A stretch of DNA of 64,000 bases, taken from the NCBI RefSeq assembly GCF_900476395.1, contig NZ_UIHB01000006.1, forward strand, positions 248,001-312,000, written 5' to 3'. Made by a program: the position numbers and the translations under genes. This document shows, in pieces, positions 20,253-28,558 of the stretch. The notes beneath the pieces are model-generated. The model did not search any database. It was not told where the DNA came from and was given only the letters and a program-made list of their open reading frames with translations. The first letter of the stretch is position 1. Every line of letters starts with the position of its first letter. Source of the stretch: Xanthomonas euroxanthea (GTDB lineage: Bacteria; Pseudomonadota; Gammaproteobacteria; Xanthomonadales; Xanthomonadaceae).

Positions 20253-20645
20253 TCAATCGTCGCGCGTTTCGCTCTGGTCCGCAGTGTCGTCGTCTGCTTC
20301 GCCCATCTCACCGTGCGTGTCGTCGTTGTCGGCACGTGCGTAGTGCACGGTTTCCACCGGTCCGGCGACCGCGCGGCCGCGCACCGGCAACAGCGCGCTC
20401 GCCGCTTCGTATTCGGCCAGCAAGGCATGCCGGCGCGCTTCCGGCACGTCCTGCCAATGGCAGTCGGTCAACGCGCCTTCCAGCGAATACAGCAGGTTGA
20501 GGCTGGGCTTGAAGCCGGCGCGGCGCACCTTGACGAATGCGCCCACCGCGCCTACCGCCTGCAGATCCTGCTGCGTGCGCAGGCCGACCTGGCGCAGCCA
20601 CGCTGCACTTTTCGGGCCGATGTTGCGCAGCCGTTCGGTGGTCAC
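20253..20645 (-). CDS. TfoX C-terminal domain protein
   Basis: This 130-residue protein corresponds to the TfoX/Sxy C-terminal helix-hairpin-helix-like domain: NIGPKSAAWLRQVGLRTQQDL at the start and GFKPSLNLLYSLEGAL in the middle. The N-terminal TfoX domain of the competence regulator is absent. The tail is acidic and disordered (ARADNDDTHGEMGEADDD). The GTG at 20645 overlaps the upstream gene's stop (GTGA). A competence role is only a possibility, because stand-alone C-terminal versions are common and uncharacterised. Confidence 0.8.
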   Translation of the reverse strand: MTTERLRNIGPKSAAWLRQVGLRTQQDLQAVGAVGAFVKVRRAGFKPSLNLLYSLEGALTDCHWQDVPEARRHALLAEYEAASALLPVRGRAVAGPVETVHYARADNDDTHGEMGEADDDTADQSETRDD

Positions 20646-21124
20646 GTCAGCGCGCCGACAAAGACCTGCGCAATGGCTTCCAGGCCGCGCTGATCGTCGG
20701 CGTCGAAGCGATCCAGCTCCGGGCTGTCCAGATCCAGCACGCCGATCAGCGCATCGCCCTTGACCAGCGGGATCACCAGCTCCGAGCGCGAGGCCGAATC
20801 GCAGGCGATATGCCCGGGGAAGGCATCCACGTCGGCAATACGCTGACTCTGCCGGGTGCTGGCGGCCGCGCCGCACACGCCCTTGTCCAGCGGAATGCGC
20901 ACGCAGGCCGGCAAGCCCTGGAACGGCCCCACCACCAGCTCGCGGCCGTCGTAGAAATAGAAGCCCGCCCAGTTGAGCGACGGTAGCGAATTGAAGATCA
21001 GCGCAGCCAGGTTGGCGGCATTGGCGATCCGATCCGGCTCGCCGTGCACCAGTGCCTGGGCCTGGGCGGTGAGCTGGGCGTATTGTTCCGGCTTGCTGCC
21101 GGTCAGCGAAGAGGTGGCGAACAT
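20642..21124 (-). CDS. msrC: free methionine-(R)-sulfoxide reductase, GAF domain
   Basis: This 160-residue single-GAF protein reduces free methionine-R-sulfoxide, using thioredoxin. The three family cysteines are seen at C74 (LPACVRI), C84 (KGVCGAA) and C108 (HIACDS), with the spacing 10 and 24 of E. coli fRMsr. The motif NWAGFYF marks the substrate pocket. It overlaps the TfoX_C gene by four bases, so both are likely co-transcribed from the gap shared with divergent bioD. Confidence 0.93.
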   Translation of the reverse strand: MFATSSLTGSKPEQYAQLTAQAQALVHGEPDRIANAANLAALIFNSLPSLNWAGFYFYDGRELVVGPFQGLPACVRIPLDKGVCGAAASTRQSQRIADVDAFPGHIACDSASRSELVIPLVKGDALIGVLDLDSPELDRFDADDQRGLEAIAQVFVGALT

Positions 21125-21241
21125 GGCCGAAGTTTAGCAGCGGCCGTCCGCAGCGGCATTGCGACTCAGCCGCGCGTTCGGATCCGCACGCTATGCTGCG
21201 CGCCCCCACGGCAACCGCGGCGCGGCCGCAGGAACACACGC

Positions 21242-21916
21242 ATGCAGCTTCCGGCGTTGTATGTCACCGGCACCGACACCGGCATCGGCAAGACCATGGC
21301 CAGCACCGCGCTGCTGCACGCACTGCGCGCGCAGGGCCGCACGGCGGTGGGCATGAAGCCGGTGGCCAGCGGTTGCGAGAACACACCGCAGGGCTGGCGC
21401 AACGAGGACGCGCTGGCGCTGCAGGCCGCCAGCGCCCCGCAACCCGACTACGCCACCCTCAATCCCTATGCCTTGCCGGCACCGCTGGCACCGGAACTGG
21501 CCGCCGCCGATGTCGGTGTGACCCTGGCGCTGGAGCCGATCGCCCAGGCCTTCGCGCAACTGCGCGCGCAGGCCGAGGTGGTGGTGGTGGAAGGTGTCGG
21601 CGGCTGGGCTGCGCCGTTGAGCGCCGACCTGGACCAGGCCGACCTGGTGCGCGCGCTCACGCTGCCCGTGGTGCTGGTGGTCGGCATCCGGCTGGGCTGC
21701 ATCAATCACGCGCGCCTGACCGCTGCGGCGATCGCCGCCGACGGGCTGGACTGCATCGGCTGGATCGCCAACGAGATCGACCCGCAGATGGAGCGCATCG
21801 AGGAGAACATCGGCATGCTGCACCAGCGCCTGGCGATGCCGTGCTGGGGCCGGATCCGCTGGGCACCCGATGCCGACGCCGCCCGCCAGGCGCAAGGACT
21901 GCAGCTGCCAGCCTAG
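21242..21916 (+). CDS. bioD: dethiobiotin synthetase
   Basis: BioD closes the ureido ring of dethiobiotin from 7,8-diaminopelargonate, CO2 and ATP, the penultimate biotin step. The 224-residue protein has the P-loop GTDTGIGKT at residues 10-18, MKPVASGC with the catalytic lysine, and VVEGVGGWAAPL. The ATG at 21242 was chosen for MQLPALYVTGTD. No other bio gene is adjacent, so bioD stands apart from the main biotin operon. The upstream 117 bp is shared with msrC. Confidence 0.96.
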   Translation: MQLPALYVTGTDTGIGKTMASTALLHALRAQGRTAVGMKPVASGCENTPQGWRNEDALALQAASAPQPDYATLNPYALPAPLAPELAAADVGVTLALEPIAQAFAQLRAQAEVVVVEGVGGWAAPLSADLDQADLVRALTLPVVLVVGIRLGCINHARLTAAAIAADGLDCIGWIANEIDPQMERIEENIGMLHQRLAMPCWGRIRWAPDADAARQAQGLQLPA

Positions 21917-22143
21917 TTAGAGGCGGTCATTGCATGTTCTGCTGTTGCGGACAGGCTCTTCATCGGCCCGGGCTGCGGCCCGCGCGCGTCGCCGTAGAGA
22001 TCAGGGCCGTGCTTCAGCTCGCCGCGCCTGCACTTCCGGCAAATGGGCGGTACGCCGTCGTTCCCGTGCACCCGGCTCCGGTACGCTGACTGCGGCGGCC
22101 CGCATGCCGGCGCTGGATCGAAGACGCCCGCACAGAAAGCAAT

Positions 22144-22177
22144 AAAAAAGCCCGACAGAGGGAGGGATCTGTCGGGC
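22144..22177 (-). terminator. intrinsic terminator of the phasin gene
   Basis: GCCCGACAGA (22150-22159) pairs with TCTGTCGGGC (22168-22177), followed on the minus strand by TTTTTT. Stem, GC content and T-tract are textbook. Confidence 0.85.
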
Positions 22178-22229
22178 CGGATTGCATGGGGGGAGGGACC
22201 CATGCAAAGACGCTGAATGTTGGCGGCCG
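22144..22229 (-). ncRNA. candidate phasin 3'-UTR-derived small RNA with two C-rich loops
   Basis: After the phasin stop, the transcript can form two consecutive perfect hairpins. The first pairs 22199-22207 with 22182-22190 (9 bp); the second pairs 22168-22177 with 22150-22159 (10 bp). Both present the identical 8-base loop UCCCUCCC. A run of six T residues (minus strand 22149-22144) follows the second. C-rich loops of this kind are used by Xanthomonas and rhizobial small RNAs to bind G-rich ribosome-binding sites. Calling it a regulatory RNA is inference; it could be only a terminator region. Confidence 0.35.
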
Positions 22230-22565
22230 TTACCTGCGCCGGTTCTTGCCTGTTGCGCCGGCCTGTTCGCTGCCGGTGTCGAACTGCTGCTTTGCAAACT
22301 GTCCAAGCTCGCTGGACATCTTCAATCCCATCCCAACCACTTCCTGATTGGCCGAAGCCAGGCGTTCCAGGTTGTCGCGGGCCAGCTGCAGGCCTTTTGG
22401 CCAGAGCGTCTGGTAGGCACCCAGGTCGCGTGCCTGCGCAAACTCACCGAAAAACGTGGTGGTTGCGTTGACGTTCTGCTCCAGCGTGTCCAATGCCAAC
22501 TGGTTGGCACGTGCTGCGACAGAGGCGAACTGACTGGTGAAGCTGTTTTCGAACTGCGCCGACAT
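22230..22565 (-). CDS. phasin family protein
   Basis: This 111-residue helical protein matches small phasins, which coat polyhydroxyalkanoate granules or act as general surface proteins. Residues about 1-95 form an amphipathic, Gln/Ala/Phe-rich helical region (FENSFTSQFASVAARANQLA). The tail is short and basic (TGKNRRR). The ATG at 22565 follows GAGGGG. A longer frame to 22685 has no such support. Its 3' end carries a strong terminator and a second hairpin. Whether this organism makes PHA cannot be told from the window. Confidence 0.8.
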   Translation of the reverse strand: MSAQFENSFTSQFASVAARANQLALDTLEQNVNATTTFFGEFAQARDLGAYQTLWPKGLQLARDNLERLASANQEVVGMGLKMSSELGQFAKQQFDTGSEQAGATGKNRRR

Positions 22566-22757
22566 TGCGAACCCCTCGGGGAAAGCCGTGACCGTTTGTT
22601 GCGTTGCAGCATACGCGGATATTGCTGCGATGCAACACGTTTGCTGAAAATTTCCGAAATCGCCTGGAAAATGGCGTGGAATCAATCAATTATCCGTGCC
22701 GCAGAAATGGCAAGGCCGCCCGGGAGGCGGCCTTGGGTCACAGACTGCGCTACGTGA

Positions 22758-23120
22758 TCAGCCGCGATAGCGGCAGCCGGAGGTGCAGGTTTCGTGCACC
22801 ACGATCTCGCTCAACTGCGGCAGCGCCGGCTTGACCTGGTTCCAGATCCAGATCGCCAGCCGCTCGCTGGTCGGGTTTTCCAGCCCCTTGATGTCGTTGA
22901 GGTAATGGTGGTCCAGGCGGTCGTAGATCGGTTGGAAGGCGGCCTTGATGTCGCCGAAATCCATGATCCAGCCGGTCTCGGCACCGGGTTCGCCGCTGAC
23001 GTGCAGCTCGACCCGGAACGAATGCCCGTGCAAACGGGCGCACTTGTGGCCGGGCGGCACATTGGGAAGCCGATGCGCGGCTTCGAGCGTAAAGACTTTG
23101 AAGATATCCATGCGCGCCAT
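22758..23120 (-). CDS. queD: 6-carboxytetrahydropterin synthase
   Basis: QueD converts 7,8-dihydroneopterin triphosphate to 6-carboxytetrahydropterin, on the path to queuosine in tRNA. The ~120-residue protein has the zinc ligands H16 (EAAHRLP) and H31/H33 (RLHGHSF), and C27 as catalytic thiol (GHKCARL). The DHHYLND and [10 protein letters not shown] motifs follow. Start choice is uncertain: ATG at 23120 gives [12 protein letters not shown] at 23111 gives MDIFKV, and neither has a good ribosome site. No other queuosine gene is adjacent. Confidence 0.93.
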   Translation of the reverse strand: MARMDIFKVFTLEAAHRLPNVPPGHKCARLHGHSFRVELHVSGEPGAETGWIMDFGDIKAAFQPIYDRLDHHYLNDIKGLENPTSERLAIWIWNQVKPALPQLSEIVVHETCTSGCRYRG

Positions 23121-23376
23121 TGTAAGTGCGCTGGTGCCTGCCGGGCTGCTCCGGTCGCGGCGACACAGCGCCACGGTGCATCGACCTTGCGTGAACCAGA
23201 GCAGGCGTTGGCCGCGTCACGCCTGAGCGCCACGCCCGATCCATGCGCTCACATGCGGTCCGGCGCGCCTACCGTTTCGGACCGCCGGCGTGTGTCACCG
23301 CGCGTCATATCTCTATGCAGATCTGTAATTTTTGTTAATCGATTGCGCGTGGCCCACTGCAACACCCCCCATTCAT

Positions 23377-23390
23377 GGAGGCCGTGCGTG
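23377..23390 (+). promoter_or_regulatory. ribosome-binding site deciding a GTG start
   Basis: GGAGG at 23377-23381 lies six bases before GTG at 23388. The next in-frame ATG (23400) would be 18 bases away, so GTG is the better start for the receptor. Confidence 0.7.
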
Positions 23391-26021
23391 AAGCGCCCGA
23401 TGCCTTATCTGCTGTCCGCTGCCGTTCTGTCCGCGCTGATTCCCCTCGCCCATGCCGATGACGCGACACCCGGCGCGGGCAAGACCCTGGCCACCGTCAG
23501 CGTCACCGGCTCCAACATCAAGCGCACCGATAGCGAAGGCCCGAACCCGGTGCAGGTGATCGACCGTCAGCAGCTGGAGCAGTCCGGCAAGGTCACCGTC
23601 GCCGACGCGCTGCGCGCGATCTCGGCCAACACCGGCAACGCCACCAACGAAACCACCAACAACGGGTGGGCCTCCGGCTCGGCGGGCATCGGCCTGCGCG
23701 GGCTGTCGCAGAAGAACACGCTGGTGCTGCTCAACGGACGCCGCCTGGCCAACTACGGCTTTCCTGCCAATGGCCTGGGCGACACCTTCGTCAACCTCAA
23801 TGCGCTGCCGCTGGTGGCGGTGGAACGCATTGAGGTGCTCAAGGACGGTGCCTCCGCCGTATACGGCTCCGATGCGGTGGCCGGCGTGGTCAACATCATC
23901 ACCCGGCAGGATTTCCAGGGTGCCGAGCTGGGCTTGAGCGGCGGCAGCTCCGATCAGGGCGGCATGGATACCCAGCGTGCCAAGTTCATCGGCGGCATCG
24001 GCGACCTGGACAGCGACGGCTACAACATCCTTTTCAGTTTCGACGCCTACAACCGCGACCGGCTGGATCAGGACCAGCGCGCGCTGACCCGCTCGGGCAT
24101 CTACACCGACCTGCCCGGCGGGCGCTGGAACGGCTGGTCGGCCAAGGGCGCGCGTTACCTGGTCGGTGGCCGCTCGGTGCCGATGCTGGATGCGCAAGGC
24201 AACTGCCCCGCCGGAACGGTGCTCACCGCCAGCGCACCGATCGACGGCCTGGCCGGCGATACCTGCGGCTTCAACCAGGCCCCGTTCACCACGCTGATCC
24301 CCTCGACCAAGCGCTATCAGGCCTACACCAACGCCACCTTCCGCCTCAGCGACACCGTCGAAGCCTTCGGCGAGGCGCTCTACAGCGAGGTCAAGGGCGT
24401 TTCGATCTTCGGCTCCAGCCCGTACTTCACCCTGGAAGGCGGCCGCTTTGCGTTGAATGCCAGCAGCGGGCTGGCCGAGCCGGTCTCTAATCTGCTGCCG
24501 GCCTCCAGCCCGTACAACCCGTACGGCACCGCAGTGCCGATCGAATACACCTTCTTCGACCTGGGCCAGACGGTCAAAACCAATCGCTCGCAGTCCTACC
24601 GCTTTCTCGGCGGCGTGCGCGGCAAGACCGAGCGCTGGGATTGGGAAGCGGCGGCGTTCGCCGCGCGCAGCACCGAGCATGAGACCGTCTCCGGCGGTTT
24701 CGCCAATCGCTTCACCCTGGCGCAGGCGCTGGCCGACGGCAGCTACAACCTGCTCGACCCGTCCGCCACGCCGCAGTCGGTGATCGACGGCATCAACCTC
24801 AGCACGCTGCGCCCTGCGCAATCGACCTTGCGCGGCGTCGATGCCAAGGTGTCCGGCAACCTGTTCGAGCTGCCGGCCGGCAGCGTCGGATTCGCCGCCG
24901 GCGCCGAGTGGCGGCAGGAGGAGCTGGTCTCGCGCAATCCCTGGCAGATCGACCAAGGCCTGCAGATCCGCCCTGCCATTGCCGCGGTGGATGGCGAGCG
25001 CAGGGTGTCGGCGCTGTATGCCGAGGTCAACCTGCCGCTGCTGCAGTCGCTGGAACTGCAGCTTGCCGGGCGCGGCGATCATTACAGCGATTTTGGCGAG
25101 GCGTTTTCGCCCAAGGCCAGCCTGCGCTGGCAACCGCTGGATGCCGTGCTGGTGCGCGCGGCCGCCTCGCGCGGCTTTCGCGCACCTTCGCTGTCGGAGA
25201 ATGCGGCCAGCACCAACATCTCCTACGGTTCGGTGGTCGACCCGTTCGATCCGGACGTGCCGGGCTCGCGCCAGAACCCGACCTTCTTCACCGTCGGCAA
25301 CACCGCGCTCGAGCCCGAGCGCACGCGCAGCTACAACCTCGGCGTGGTGCTGTCGCCGTGGGCGGACACCAGCCTGAGCGTGGACTGGTACAAGATCGAG
25401 CTGGAGAATCTGGTCGGCACCGGCAACAACGCCACCATCGTGCAGAACAACGACCCGGCCGACGTCATCCGCGACGCGCGCGGCACGCTGGTGGCGGTGT
25501 ACAACCGCTACCAGAACCTCAGCGAACTGACGACCTCGGGGATCGATGTGGAACTGCGCCAGCGCTGGCGCACCGAAGCAGCTGGCAACTTTGGCCTCAA
25601 CACCGCCTATACCCACGTGCGCGATTACCGTCGCCCCACCGTGGTCGGTGGCCCGTTGCAGGATTACGCCGGCAGCAATCTCGGCCCGTCGCTGCCACGC
25701 AACAAGGCCACCACCACGCTGGACTGGAACCTGGGTACCGTCAGCGCCGCATTGACCTGGTACTACACCGGTGGCTACGACCAGAAGGCCAGCGCCGCGG
25801 CCAGTGCGGTGCAGTCGCGCGTGGGCGACTACAACCAGTTCGACCTGTATCTGGGGTACACCGGGATCGACAAGCTCACCCTGTATGCCAAGGTCGAGAA
25901 CCTGGCCGACAAGCAGCCGCCGGTCGATGCCTCGTTCCCGGGCATTCGCGCCCCTTACGACTTCACCCAGTACGACCTGCGTGGGCGCTACTTCACCGTG
26001 GGTCTGGACTATCGATTCTGA
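23388..26021 (+). CDS. TonB-dependent receptor
   Basis: This 877-residue outer-membrane receptor imports an unknown substrate using TonB energy. The signal peptide is about residues 1-23 (PYLLSAAVLSALIPLAHA). A plug with TVSVTGSNIKRT, GLRGLSQKNTLVLLNGRR and YGSDAVAGVVNII follows, then a large barrel ending in GLDYRF with terminal Phe. The GSNIKRTD-type start is typical of the oar/CirA-like receptors that are numerous in Xanthomonas and often take up carbohydrates or peptides. A PSMA-like M28 peptidase gene lies 104 bases downstream, hinting at peptide or gamma-glutamyl compounds as substrate; this is inference. Confidence 0.93.
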   Translation: MKRPMPYLLSAAVLSALIPLAHADDATPGAGKTLATVSVTGSNIKRTDSEGPNPVQVIDRQQLEQSGKVTVADALRAISANTGNATNETTNNGWASGSAGIGLRGLSQKNTLVLLNGRRLANYGFPANGLGDTFVNLNALPLVAVERIEVLKDGASAVYGSDAVAGVVNIITRQDFQGAELGLSGGSSDQGGMDTQRAKFIGGIGDLDSDGYNILFSFDAYNRDRLDQDQRALTRSGIYTDLPGGRWNGWSAKGARYLVGGRSVPMLDAQGNCPAGTVLTASAPIDGLAGDTCGFNQAPFTTLIPSTKRYQAYTNATFRLSDTVEAFGEALYSEVKGVSIFGSSPYFTLEGGRFALNASSGLAEPVSNLLPASSPYNPYGTAVPIEYTFFDLGQTVKTNRSQSYRFLGGVRGKTERWDWEAAAFAARSTEHETVSGGFANRFTLAQALADGSYNLLDPSATPQSVIDGINLSTLRPAQSTLRGVDAKVSGNLFELPAGSVGFAAGAEWRQEELVSRNPWQIDQGLQIRPAIAAVDGERRVSALYAEVNLPLLQSLELQLAGRGDHYSDFGEAFSPKASLRWQPLDAVLVRAAASRGFRAPSLSENAASTNISYGSVVDPFDPDVPGSRQNPTFFTVGNTALEPERTRSYNLGVVLSPWADTSLSVDWYKIELENLVGTGNNATIVQNNDPADVIRDARGTLVAVYNRYQNLSELTTSGIDVELRQRWRTEAAGNFGLNTAYTHVRDYRRPTVVGGPLQDYAGSNLGPSLPRNKATTTLDWNLGTVSAALTWYYTGGYDQKASAAASAVQSRVGDYNQFDLYLGYTGIDKLTLYAKVENLADKQPPVDASFPGIRAPYDFTQYDLRGRYFTVGLDYRF

Positions 26022-26125
26022 CCGGCACACGCACGGCCCATGCACGCCCGTGCGATGGTGCGTGCTCCAGCGTGCTGTCTTAACCCAATCGCCGTTCGCC
26101 CCCGGACACTCTTCAAGGAACTCCG

Positions 26126-28411
26126 ATGATGTCTTCGCAGCATGCCTGGCTGCTCGCCCTGGCCTTTGTCGCACCTTCCCTCGCCGCCCAACCTGCGGCC
26201 CAACCCGTTGCGCTGCCGGGTTACGACGCCGCTGCCGCACAGGCGCAGCGCGCGCTGGAAGCGCGTTTCGACAGCGGCCTGAAGGACGCCGATTATCGTG
26301 GCTGGTTGAAGCAATGGGCGTCGGCGCCCAATCCCGTTGGCGCGCCGCACAACCTGGAGAACGCCCGCGATCTGCAAAACCGCTTGCGCGGCTACGGGTG
26401 GGACGCGCGCATCGAAACCTTCCAGGTGCTGTGGCCCTCACCCAGGAGCTCGCAGCTGGAACTGCTCGGGGCCAAGCCGTATGTCGCGCGTCTGAAGGAG
26501 CCGCCGCTGCCGGGCGACAGCACCTCCACCCAGACCGAGAACGTGCTGCCGCCGTATGTGATCTACGGCGGCAACGGCGATGTCACCGGCGATCTGGTCT
26601 ACGTCAATTACGGCATCGCCGAAGACTACGAAGCGCTGGCGCGCAACGGCGTGGACGTGCGCGGCAAGATCGTCATTGCCCGCTACGGCAAGGGCTGGCG
26701 CGGGCTCAAGCCGCGGCTGGCGCAGGAGCATGGCGCGATCGGCGCGATCATCTATTCCGATCCGCGCGACGACGGGTATTTCCAGGATCGGGCCTATCCG
26801 GATGGCCCGGCGCGCAATCAGTGGAGCGTGCAACGCGGCTCGGTCGCCAATTTCGCCATCTATCCCGGCGATCCGCTCACTCCGGGCATCGGCGCCAGCA
26901 AGGGCGCCAAACGCCTGAAGATCGACCAGGCCGGCAGCGTGTTGAAGATCCCGACCCTGCCGATCAGTTGGGGCGACGCGCAGCCCTTGCTGGCCGCGCT
27001 GGGCGGGCCGGTGGCGCCGGAGGACTGGCGCGGCGCGCTGCCGATCACCTACCGCATCGGCGGCGACGACACCGCGCGCGTGCATCTCAAGGTGGATGCG
27101 GACTGGGGCAGCAAGACCATCTACAACGTCATCGCCACCCTGCGTGGCAGCGAGTATCCGGACCAGTGGGTGGTGCGCGGCAATCACCGCGACGGCTGGG
27201 TGTTCGGTGCGGCCGATCCGCTCTCGGGCACCACCGCCTTGCTGGCCGAAGCCAAGGCGATCGGCGAGCTGGCCAGGCAGGGGCAGCGCCCCAAGCGCAC
27301 GCTCGTCTATGCCAGTTGGGATGGCGAGGAGGCCGGCCTGCTCGGCTCCACCGAATGGGCCGAGCAGCACGCCGACGAACTGCGCCGCAAGGCGGTGCTG
27401 TACGTCAACACCGACGGCAACGGGCGCGGCTTTCTCAATGCCGGCGGCAGCCATGCGCTGCAGCGCCTGGTCAACGGCGTGGCGGCGGACCTGCGCGATC
27501 CCGACAGCGGCGTGAGCGTGCTCGAACGGCAACGCGCCCGCGCCCGTATCGATGCGCTGGCGCCCACCGCCAAGCCGGCGCAGAAGGACATCGCCAGGCA
27601 GGTCGCGGCCGGCGGCGACGTGCCGCTCAAGGCGCTGGGCTCGGGCAGCGACTACAGCCCGTTCCTGCAGCATCTGGGGCTGACCACGCTGGATCTGGGC
27701 TATGGCGGGCAGGGCGGCGGCAGCGGTGTCTATCACTCGCTGTACGACTCCTACGATTATTTCGCGCGCTATATCGACCCGGATTTCAGCTATCTGCCGC
27801 TGTTGTCGCAGACGGTCGGCCGCACGGTGCTGCGCGTGGCCAACGCGCCGGTGTTGCCGCAGCGCTTCGGCGACTTCGCCGACGCGGTGGCCGGCTACGC
27901 GCAGGAGCTCAAGCAGCAGGCCGACAGCGACCGCACTGCCGCACGCACCCAGGCCGAGTTGTTGCAGGCCGGCGCCTATGCGGCTGTCGACAACCCGAAC
28001 CGGCCGCAACGCGCCCCCGAGCCGAAAGCCGCGGTGCCGCAGATCGACTTCGCTGCACTGGATCAGGCCATTGCCCGCCTGCAGGCCAGCGCCAAGCGCT
28101 ATGACGATGCGCTGGCATCGCGCGGCGGCGCGTTGGATGCACGCGTGCGCGGCAAGCTCAATGCCTCGTTGCAGCGCATCGACCAGACCCTGCTGGCCGA
28201 AGGCGGTCTGCCGGGGCGGCCGTGGTACCGGAACCTGATCTACGCCCCCGGCCTGGCCACCGGTTACGAGGTCAAGACCCTGCCCGGCATCCGCGAAGCG
28301 CTTGAAGACCGGCGCTGGGAGGATCTGAGCGCCTACATCGTGCAGACCGCCGCGGTGCTGGATCGGTATCGCGAGGCGATCGATCGCAATACGGCGTTGA
28401 TCGAGGGTTAG
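26126..28411 (+). CDS. M28 family metallopeptidase, glutamate carboxypeptidase II (PSMA)-like
   Basis: This 761-residue exported zinc peptidase has the layout of human glutamate carboxypeptidase II/transferrin receptor: signal peptide (LLALAFVAPSLAAQ), a PA domain (about residues 130-270), the M28 catalytic domain (about 320-570) and a helical dimerisation domain. Zinc ligands and catalytic residues are visible: H354 (GNHRDGW), D364 (AADPLSG), the Glu pair in WDGEEAG, D in YVNTDGNG and H in YHSLYDS. It lies just behind a TonB-dependent receptor, with AAGGA before the ATG at 26126, and ends at a bidirectional terminator. It probably removes C-terminal acidic residues from peptides in the periplasm or outside. 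Confidence 0.92.
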   Translation: MMSSQHAWLLALAFVAPSLAAQPAAQPVALPGYDAAAAQAQRALEARFDSGLKDADYRGWLKQWASAPNPVGAPHNLENARDLQNRLRGYGWDARIETFQVLWPSPRSSQLELLGAKPYVARLKEPPLPGDSTSTQTENVLPPYVIYGGNGDVTGDLVYVNYGIAEDYEALARNGVDVRGKIVIARYGKGWRGLKPRLAQEHGAIGAIIYSDPRDDGYFQDRAYPDGPARNQWSVQRGSVANFAIYPGDPLTPGIGASKGAKRLKIDQAGSVLKIPTLPISWGDAQPLLAALGGPVAPEDWRGALPITYRIGGDDTARVHLKVDADWGSKTIYNVIATLRGSEYPDQWVVRGNHRDGWVFGAADPLSGTTALLAEAKAIGELARQGQRPKRTLVYASWDGEEAGLLGSTEWAEQHADELRRKAVLYVNTDGNGRGFLNAGGSHALQRLVNGVAADLRDPDSGVSVLERQRARARIDALAPTAKPAQKDIARQVAAGGDVPLKALGSGSDYSPFLQHLGLTTLDLGYGGQGGGSGVYHSLYDSYDYFARYIDPDFSYLPLLSQTVGRTVLRVANAPVLPQRFGDFADAVAGYAQELKQQADSDRTAARTQAELLQAGAYAAVDNPNRPQRAPEPKAAVPQIDFAALDQAIARLQASAKRYDDALASRGGALDARVRGKLNASLQRIDQTLLAEGGLPGRPWYRNLIYAPGLATGYEVKTLPGIREALEDRRWEDLSAYIVQTAAVLDRYREAIDRNTALIEG

Positions 28412-28481
28412 GGACGTGACGGACTGCGTCGGGTGTCTACGCGCAGTCCTGTTCGCACCGCATCGCCTGCGCCGTGCCCAC

Positions 28482-28511
28482 AAAAAAAGCCGCCCCGAGG
28501 GGCGGCTTTTT
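28482..28511. terminator. bidirectional intrinsic terminator
   Basis: GCCGCCCC (28489-28496) pairs with GGGGCGGC (28499-28506), flanked by seven A on the left and five T on the right. It serves both the M28 peptidase gene (+) and rhlE (-). Confidence 0.9.
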
Positions 28512-28558
28512 CAGTGCAACGCAGACCTGGGCGCCGGTCGTGCCGGCGCACGGGATTT

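Larger units (their letters stand above)
21917..22229. other. bioD-phasin convergent intergenic region
   Basis: This 313-bp stretch contains no supported gene. Its right part holds two adjacent hairpins on the minus strand downstream of the phasin gene, listed separately. Confidence 0.5.

Noticed and set aside
23373-26441. 1022-codon minus-strand open frame opposite the second receptor
   Set aside because: Same reason: antisense shadow of a clear TonB-dependent receptor.
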